A stretch of DNA of 52,636 nucleotides from an uncultured Cytophagaceae bacterium (GTDB lineage: Bacteria; Bacteroidota; Bacteroidia; Cytophagales; Spirosomataceae), in the NCBI GenBank assembly GCA_903907745.1, contig CAIVPF010000019.1, positions 1 through 52,636 on the forward strand, written 5' to 3'. A model generated the notes under the pieces. It was not told where the DNA came from, searched no databases, and saw only the letters and a list, made by a program, of their open reading frames with translations. A program made the translations under genes and the position numbers. Positions within the stretch are counted from its first letter, which is position 1. Every line of letters begins with the position of its first letter. Below are positions 47,579 to 52,636 of this stretch, piece after piece.

Positions 47579-49261
47579 AGACATATAGGCTTTTAAGGTT
47601 TCGGCATTTTGCAGGGAATCCGTTTCAATTTCAAGCAATTGGGCCGTGTGACTTTTCTCGAAAAATGTCACCAAAATTTCTTCTAATTCAATTTCATTTT
47701 TTGCATTAAAATAGGCAATTCCAGCGTCTAAGGAAGTATTTTTTGCCGTAAAACGCTGCTCGGTTTCCATATAAGTTTCCAATTCCGGCAGGTCTTTGGC
47801 TCCTTCTAAATTTCTGAAAATTCCGCCCCCTTGATTATTTAAAACAAGGATGCGCAAATTAGCTGGTAAGTAATTATTCCAAAGCGCATTGCGATCATAT
47901 TGGAAAGCCACGTCACCGATGAGGGAAATGACAAGCTCGTCTGTCCCTTGTGCCGCACCTACCGCGGTGCTCAGGCAACCGTCAATTCCACTCGTTCCCC
48001 GATTCGCGAAAATTCGCAGATGAGACAGGGATTCTGCGGTCCAATTAATGTACCTCACCGCCAAAGAATTAGCCACATGTAAATCCCCTGAATAGGCTTT
48101 TAATCGCTTAAAAAGGCCATTTAGGATGTGTATTTCAGTCCAATTGCCTTCTTCAAAGAACGTTTTTTGACTATTTTTCACACGCTTATGGGCATCAATC
48201 CATTGATTAGAATAGGCGGTTGAAATAGGCATATGCTTCGCCTCTTGAATCCATGCGCGTAAAAAATCAGCGGTTTGGATTTGTAAAAGGTGACTAAGAT
48301 TTTGAAAGGGATCCTTGATGGATTGAGCATGGCTTGAGTTGATCCACCATTGTTGGGACGCAGGAAAGCGTCTGATAAACTGCTTAATGCGTTTTGAAAC
48401 AAAAGATTTCCCGATGTGAATAATGACATCGGCTTCTAAATCCCGCCAAATATGCTCATTGGCTAAAATCAAATCATGGTTCACTTGGACCGACTTTGGT
48501 AAATTCGCCGTGGCATCTCCAACGATGCAAATCCCTAATCGATTCATTTGAATAAGTAAATCCTGAATCTCAGGATCCGGATCCAATTGGCCTACGGTCA
48601 AAATCACATGCGGATTTTGAGAAAGGCTTTGCTGGATTAACGCTTTAATTTCCTTGGTGACAGCAGGCTTTGATTCAAGGCTCTGCATGATTTTCGTATT
48701 TTCGGCAATGGGCAATTCCTCCTCTTTTCCAGGATAAAAAGGTTCGGAGATGGGAATATTGATATGCACAGGGCCTTTAGGAGCTTTTTGGGAGATGATG
48801 GTGGCTTCGTTGGCGATTCGATTTTGATACCAAGCGAAATCTTTTTCAAGATTCATCTGGGTAGGAAATTCGAAGTACTTTTTGACGTGCGCGCCAAATA
48901 GATTGGCTTGAAAAATCGTTTGTCCATCCCATTGTTCGATCCATTCTTTGGGTCGATCGGCGGTTAGAACAATCAAAGGAATCTCTTGAAAATAAGCTTC
49001 TGCAATGGCCGGGGCCATATTTAATCCGGCCGAACCGGAGGTGCAACATAACACCACGGGTTTTTTCGATTGTAGTGTTAAGCCTAATCCGAAAAAGGCA
49101 GCCGAACGTTCGTCTGAAATGGAATAGCAAGTAAAATGTTTATTCCGAGTCAGTGCCAGCATGATCGGGGCATTTCGCGAACCGGGACAAATAACGGCTT
49201 GATTTATGCCGTGGAGGGCAAAAATTTCAACTAAATCCGTAAGTCCGTGTGGGAATGCCAT
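47564..49261 (-). CDS. menD: MenD, SEPHCHC synthase of menaquinone biosynthesis
   Basis: A 565-residue thiamine diphosphate enzyme. ICPGSRNAPIMLALTRN, SDERSAAFFGLGLT, CCTSGSAGLNMAPAIAEAYF and LTADRPKEW are family hallmarks, and the C-terminal TPP domain has GTSGIDGCLSTAVGAA and NNQGGGIFRNL. It joins isochorismate and 2-oxoglutarate on the route to menaquinone. The ATG at 49261 lies 4 nt after the T run of the rpoD terminator. Other men genes are outside the window. Confidence 0.95.
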   Translation of the reverse strand: MAFPHGLTDLVEIFALHGINQAVICPGSRNAPIMLALTRNKHFTCYSISDERSAAFFGLGLTLQSKKPVVLCCTSGSAGLNMAPAIAEAYFQEIPLIVLTADRPKEWIEQWDGQTIFQANLFGAHVKKYFEFPTQMNLEKDFAWYQNRIANEATIISQKAPKGPVHINIPISEPFYPGKEEELPIAENTKIMQSLESKPAVTKEIKALIQQSLSQNPHVILTVGQLDPDPEIQDLLIQMNRLGICIVGDATANLPKSVQVNHDLILANEHIWRDLEADVIIHIGKSFVSKRIKQFIRRFPASQQWWINSSHAQSIKDPFQNLSHLLQIQTADFLRAWIQEAKHMPISTAYSNQWIDAHKRVKNSQKTFFEEGNWTEIHILNGLFKRLKAYSGDLHVANSLAVRYINWTAESLSHLRIFANRGTSGIDGCLSTAVGAAQGTDELVISLIGDVAFQYDRNALWNNYLPANLRILVLNNQGGGIFRNLEGAKDLPELETYMETEQRFTAKNTSLDAGIAYFNAKNEIELEEILVTFFEKSHTAQLLEIETDSLQNAETLKAYMSLFKA

Positions 49262-49265
49262 AGGT

Positions 49266-49291
49266 AAAAAAAAGCCTCAATTGAGGCTTTT
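49266..49291 (-). terminator. Terminator after rpoD, in front of menD
   Basis: AAAAGCCTCAA and TTGAGGCTTTT form a perfect palindrome (11 bp arms, no loop bases beyond the AATT centre), followed on the minus strand by eight T. The menD ATG is 4 nt further. Confidence 0.88.
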
Positions 49292-49295
49292 CGTT

Positions 49296-50159
49296 TTATC
49301 CAAGATATGTTTTGAGTGCTTTGCTCCGTGAGGTATGGCGTAAACGACGAATCGCTTTTTCTTTGATTTGCCGAACACGCTCACGTGTCAAATTAAATTT
49401 CTCACCGATTTCTTCCAAGGTCATCGCATGTTCACCATTTAAACCGAAGTATAAGGTTACGACGTCAGCCTCCCGTTGGGTTAAGGTAGACAAGGCACGC
49501 TGCACTTCCCGACGAAGGGAATCGTTGATCAATCCCGAATCAGGCTTATCCTCTGAATCGTTTTCTAATACGTCCAATAAGGAATTTTCTTCACCTTGTA
49601 CAAAGGGCGCATCCATCGATACGTGACGACCTGAAATTTTCAAGGTATCCACGACCTCGCCTGTCGAGATTTCTAACACCTCAGCCAGTTCTTCTGGAGA
49701 TGGCTCACGTTCGAATTTTTGCTCTAATTCTGAAAAGGTTTTTGATATTTTATTTAAAGAACCTACGCGGTTTAATGGCAAACGAACGATCCGAGATTGT
49801 TCGGCCAAAGCCTGAAGGATCGATTGACGAATCCACCATACGGCATAGGAAATGAATTTAAAACCACGGGTTTCATCAAAACGTTGGGCTGCTTTGATCA
49901 AACCTAAATTACCTTCGTTAATTAAATCTCCCAAACTTAGTCCTTGGTTTTGGTATTGTTTAGCTACCGAAACCACAAAACGTAAATTTGCTTTTGTGAG
50001 ACGTTCAAGAGACAATTGATCCCCTTCTCGAATCTTTTGAGCGAGGATTACCTCCTCATCGGGCGTCAATAAGTCTACTTTACCGATTTCCTGCAGGTAT
50101 TTGTCAAGGGATTGACTTTCCCTGTTGGTAATTTGTTTGCTAATTTTTAGCTGTCTCAT
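49296..50159 (-). CDS. rpoD: Primary sigma factor RpoD/SigA
   Basis: A 287-residue sigma-70 factor. It lacks region 1.1 and has region 1.2 ([14 protein letters not shown]), region 2 ([30 protein letters not shown]), region 3 and region 4 ([20 protein letters not shown]). The short form is normal for Bacteroidota, whose promoters are TTG/TAnnTTTG, as seen in this window. A 12 bp hairpin with a GAAA loop lies 20 nt before the ATG. Confidence 0.95.
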   Translation of the reverse strand: MRQLKISKQITNRESQSLDKYLQEIGKVDLLTPDEEVILAQKIREGDQLSLERLTKANLRFVVSVAKQYQNQGLSLGDLINEGNLGLIKAAQRFDETRGFKFISYAVWWIRQSILQALAEQSRIVRLPLNRVGSLNKISKTFSELEQKFEREPSPEELAEVLEISTGEVVDTLKISGRHVSMDAPFVQGEENSLLDVLENDSEDKPDSGLINDSLRREVQRALSTLTQREADVVTLYFGLNGEHAMTLEEIGEKFNLTRERVRQIKEKAIRRLRHTSRSKALKTYLG

Positions 50160-50179
50160 AGTATGTTAAAACAGATTAC

Positions 50180-50207
50180 ATGGCCCAAAAGTTTCCCTTT
50201 GAGCCAT
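50180..50207 (-). other. Leader hairpin with GAAA tetraloop between pnp and rpoD
   Basis: On the minus strand ATGGCTCAAAGG, GAAA, CTTTTGGGCCAT pair over 12 bp with two G:U pairs. No strong T tract follows, so it is a poor terminator. It may be an RNA processing or translation-control element of rpoD. Confidence 0.6.
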
Positions 50208-50220
50208 CTATTTTTTATTT

Positions 50221-52362
50221 TTATTCAGATTGCTCTGAACTTGCTGGTTTTGGCATTAAAGCTTTCGCAGATAGACGGAATTTACCAGTCTTTTTATCTA
50301 CTTCCACTAATTTCACCTTCACCTTGTCTCCTTCTTTAAACACACCGTCCATGGTTTCGATGCGATCCCATGAAATTTCTGAAATGTGTAATAATCCGTC
50401 TTTACCCGGTAAAAACTCAACAAATGCACCGAAAGCTTGAATATTCTTCACTTTTCCATCGTAGATCTCGCCTACTTCTGGAACCGTCACAATACTCTTC
50501 ACCATACGAACAGCCATATCCATCGCAGATCCATTCGCAGAGAAAATACTTACGTATCCTCCGTCCTCTTTTTCTTCGATCGTTACCGTAGCACCTGATT
50601 GTTTTTGGATATCTTGAACCACTTTTCCACCTGGTCCGATCACCGAACCGATTTGGTCTTTCATGATTTTGATGACCGTTGCACGAGGCGTTTGTGGTTT
50701 GAAATCATCACGAATGGATGGAATCGCCTTTTTCATTTCATTCAAAATGTGTAAACGACCTTCTTTCGCTTGTGATAAAGCTTCCACTAACACTTCGTAG
50801 GATAATCCTTGTACTTTAATATCCATTTGGCAAGCGGTAATTCCGTTTTCCGTTCCGGTTACTTTAAAGTCCATATCACCTAAATGATCTTCATCACCTA
50901 GAATATCAGATAAAACCGCATATTTACCCGTTTTTGGATCCGAAATTAAACCCATGGCAATGCCTGATACTGGCGCCTTGATTTTCACACCCGCATCCAT
51001 TAAGGCTAAAGTTCCCGCACAAACAGTCGCCATGGATGACGAACCATTCGATTCTAAAATATCAGAAACAATACGTAAGGTGTAAGGAAATTCTTCCATT
51101 TTAGGCAATACCTTGCGAATTGCACGCATCGCCAAATTTCCGTGACCCACTTCCCTACGTCCTACTCCTCTATTTGGCTTTACTTCGCCCGTTGAGAATC
51201 CAGGAAAATTATAGTGCAACATAAACTTGTTATATCCCTGCGTCATCGCTTGATCGATGATTTGCTCATCCATCTTCGTTCCTAAGGTTACAGTAGTCAA
51301 TGATTGTGTTTCACCACGAGTAAACACCGCCGAACCATGTGGAGTTGGTAAATAATCAACTTCACAGGTGATTTGACGAATTTCATTCAATTTACGACCG
51401 TCTAAACGATATCTTTCTTGAAGTACCAATTGACGCGCCGCCTCTTTCTCGATATCATGCAAATAGATCTTCGCTAAGGAAAGATTCACCGTATGATCTT
51501 CATTTAAAGATGCGATGAATTCGTCCACAATGGCCTTGAAACCTGCTTTACGATCTTCTTTCTTTGGATTAGCTAATTTAGCTACTGCCAAATACTTGTC
51601 GAAATATGTATCCCATAATTCCGCACGAAGGGCTTCATCATGGTTTTCATGGCTATATGAACGTTTTTCGGTTTTGCCTACGGCTACCGTTAACTCGTTT
51701 AATGCCTTGCATTGTAATTTAATCGCATCGTGTGCGACTTTCAATGCCTCAATCATTTCAATTTCTGACACTTCATCGCCTTCGCCTTCGACCATTAAGA
51801 TATCATTCTCATTGGCCGCTACGATTAATTCAAGGGAAGCACCCACTAATTCGCTTACACTAGGATTTACTTTATATACTCCATTGATTTTGGCAACACG
51901 TACTTCGGAAATAGGTCCGTTGAACGGAATATCCGACACCGCCAATGCCGCTGCAGCCGCTAGGCCAACAAAAGCATCCGGTAAAACCTCCGCATCTGCT
52001 GAGATTAAATTGATCATAACCTGCACATCGGCATGGTAATCATCTGGAAAAGTAGGACGCAAAGCGCGGTCTACTAACCGTGAAATTAAAATTTCATAAT
52101 CCGAAAGGCGCGCCTCTCTTTTAAGAAAACTACCCGGAATACGCCCGTTTGACGCAAATTTCTCTTGGTAATCGACAGATAATGGAAGAAAATCGACTCC
52201 CTCTTTGGCCTCTTTGTTAGCTACCACCGTGGCTAACAACATCATATTTCCTGATTTCACGACCACAGATCCGTCCGCTTGCTTGGCTAATTTGCCAGTC
52301 TCAATTTGGACTTCTTTGCCATCGGGCATCGAAATATTTTTTTGAATAATGTTAAATGACAT
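50221..52362 (-). CDS. pnp: Polyribonucleotide nucleotidyltransferase (PNPase)
   Basis: A 713-residue exoribonuclease. Two RNase PH domains ([50 protein letters not shown]) flank a helical linker; a KH domain ([19 protein letters not shown]) and an S1 domain ([20 protein letters not shown]) end the protein. It degrades RNA 3' to 5' with phosphate. It lies downstream of rpsO, as in many bacteria. A perfect hairpin lies 17 nt before its ATG. Confidence 0.97.
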   Translation of the reverse strand: MSFNIIQKNISMPDGKEVQIETGKLAKQADGSVVVKSGNMMLLATVVANKEAKEGVDFLPLSVDYQEKFASNGRIPGSFLKREARLSDYEILISRLVDRALRPTFPDDYHADVQVMINLISADAEVLPDAFVGLAAAAALAVSDIPFNGPISEVRVAKINGVYKVNPSVSELVGASLELIVAANENDILMVEGEGDEVSEIEMIEALKVAHDAIKLQCKALNELTVAVGKTEKRSYSHENHDEALRAELWDTYFDKYLAVAKLANPKKEDRKAGFKAIVDEFIASLNEDHTVNLSLAKIYLHDIEKEAARQLVLQERYRLDGRKLNEIRQITCEVDYLPTPHGSAVFTRGETQSLTTVTLGTKMDEQIIDQAMTQGYNKFMLHYNFPGFSTGEVKPNRGVGRREVGHGNLAMRAIRKVLPKMEEFPYTLRIVSDILESNGSSSMATVCAGTLALMDAGVKIKAPVSGIAMGLISDPKTGKYAVLSDILGDEDHLGDMDFKVTGTENGITACQMDIKVQGLSYEVLVEALSQAKEGRLHILNEMKKAIPSIRDDFKPQTPRATVIKIMKDQIGSVIGPGGKVVQDIQKQSGATVTIEEKEDGGYVSIFSANGSAMDMAVRMVKSIVTVPEVGEIYDGKVKNIQAFGAFVEFLPGKDGLLHISEISWDRIETMDGVFKEGDKVKVKLVEVDKKTGKFRLSAKALMPKPASSEQSE

Positions 52363-52379
52363 ACGTTTCTGAATAAAAT

Positions 52380-52399
52380 TTTACGCAACCTTGCGTAAA
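52380..52399 (-). other. Perfect hairpin in the pnp leader
   Basis: TTTACGCAA and TTGCGTAAA pair over 9 bp around a central GG (about 8 bp with a 4 nt loop in practice). An ATTTTATT tail follows on the minus strand. It may end rpsO read-through, or be the site by which PNPase controls its own mRNA. Confidence 0.6.
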
Positions 52400-52424
52400 G
52401 AAAAGCGTTGTTTGTTGATTCAAA

Positions 52425-52432
52425 CAAATGTA
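52425..52432 (-). promoter_or_regulatory. Candidate -7 box for pnp
   Basis: The minus strand reads TACATTTG, a perfect TAnnTTTG, between the rpsO terminator and the leader hairpin. No TTG is at the expected -33 position. Confidence 0.4.
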
Positions 52433-52442
52433 AAGGTGAATA

Positions 52443-52470
52443 AAACAGGGTTTCCCTTCCAGAAAACCCT
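52443..52470 (-). terminator. Terminator after rpsO
   Basis: On the minus strand AGGGTTT, a 10 nt loop and AAACCCT lie 7 bp after the rpsO stop, followed by GTTTTATT. The stem is 7 bp and the T tract short, so termination may be partial. Confidence 0.6.
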
Positions 52471-52477
52471 ATTCATA

Positions 52478-52636
52478 TTATTTACGAATACCTAATTCTA
52501 AAATGATCGCACGATATCTAGAGATATCCGTACGAGTTAAGTAATCAAGTAAACGACGACGCTTACCTACTAATTTTAAAAGTCCTAAGCGTGTGCTATG
52601 GTCTTTTTTGTTCTTTTTAAGGTGCTCAGTCAGATA
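52478..52636 (-). CDS. rpsO: 30S ribosomal protein S15, C-terminal part
   Basis: The last 52 residues of S15: [20 protein letters not shown] continues into [20 protein letters not shown] and ends ELGIRK. The start lies outside the window. S15 binds 16S rRNA early in assembly. The rpsO-pnp order is the widely conserved one. Confidence 0.95.
   Translation of the reverse strand, partial: YLTEHLKKNKKDHSTRLGLLKLVGKRRRLLDYLTRTDISRYRAIILELGIRK

Noticed and set aside
51515-52039. 174-residue frame antisense to pnp
   Set aside because: Composition mirrors the pnp codons; no domain or signal.

Overview
The window looks like ordinary chromosome from a Bacteroidota bacterium, most likely a Cytophagia-type aerobe. 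The signs are a type IX secretion C-terminal domain on a secreted phosphatase, a short primary sigma factor of 287 residues with no region 1.1, promoters of the Bacteroidota form TTG - 19 to 21 bp - TAnnTTTG, few Shine-Dalgarno sequences, menaquinone synthesis (menD), and a TPR/plugless-barrel/HU-SPOR gene set. I see no phage, transposon, CRISPR array, rRNA or tRNA. Genes are packed tightly, with many 1-4 bp overlaps and several convergent genes whose 3' ends overlap.

Layout. 1-2954 (-): tricorn-like S41 peptidase, cut by the window edge. 3276-5696 (+): alginate-export-type porin plus zinc dehydrogenase. 5693-6433 (-): unknown outer-membrane-like protein. 6490-9820 (+): YncE/phosphatase fusion, then YceI. 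9853-11295 (-): sodium:solute symporter. 11357-15181 (+): clpS, recR, an exported superoxide dismutase, a 2OG-Fe(II)-type oxygenase and a chromate transporter. 15173-18104 (-): galE-rfbB-rfbA for nucleotide sugars. 18239-19686: a SirB1-like protein and, convergently, a phosphopantetheinyl transferase. 19741-22906 (+): WD40, DivIVA-like, folB and a LacI regulator. 22890-24644 (-): T9SS-exported phosphatase. 24828-28933 (+): gyrA and a TPR protein. 29085-31601 (-): MazG-like pyrophosphohydrolase, response regulator, histidine kinase. 31602-31814: a dense DnaA-box cluster. 31815-34115 (-): XRE regulator, cvfB and dapD. 34622-35614 (+): gap. 35647-44130 (-): a six-gene run of a large TPR protein, outer-membrane barrel, HU-SPOR protein, TonB-like protein, folC and trmB. 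44279-47578: M61 peptidase (+), cyclophilin and a 79-residue protein (-), TPR lipoprotein (+). 47564-52636 (-): menD, rpoD, pnp and the end of rpsO.

How the parts fit. Much of the window is housekeeping: DNA topology and repair, folate, lysine/cell wall, glycolysis, RNA decay, sigma factor. Between these lie envelope modules. The strongest is the 36-44 kb operon, which encodes periplasmic, outer-membrane, wall-binding and TonB-like parts side by side. The best regulatory signals are the DnaA-box cluster at 31671-31803, a palindrome over the promoter of the XRE regulator at 32323-32354, three terminator hairpins placed directly in front of the next gene's start codon, and leader hairpins ahead of pnp and rpoD.
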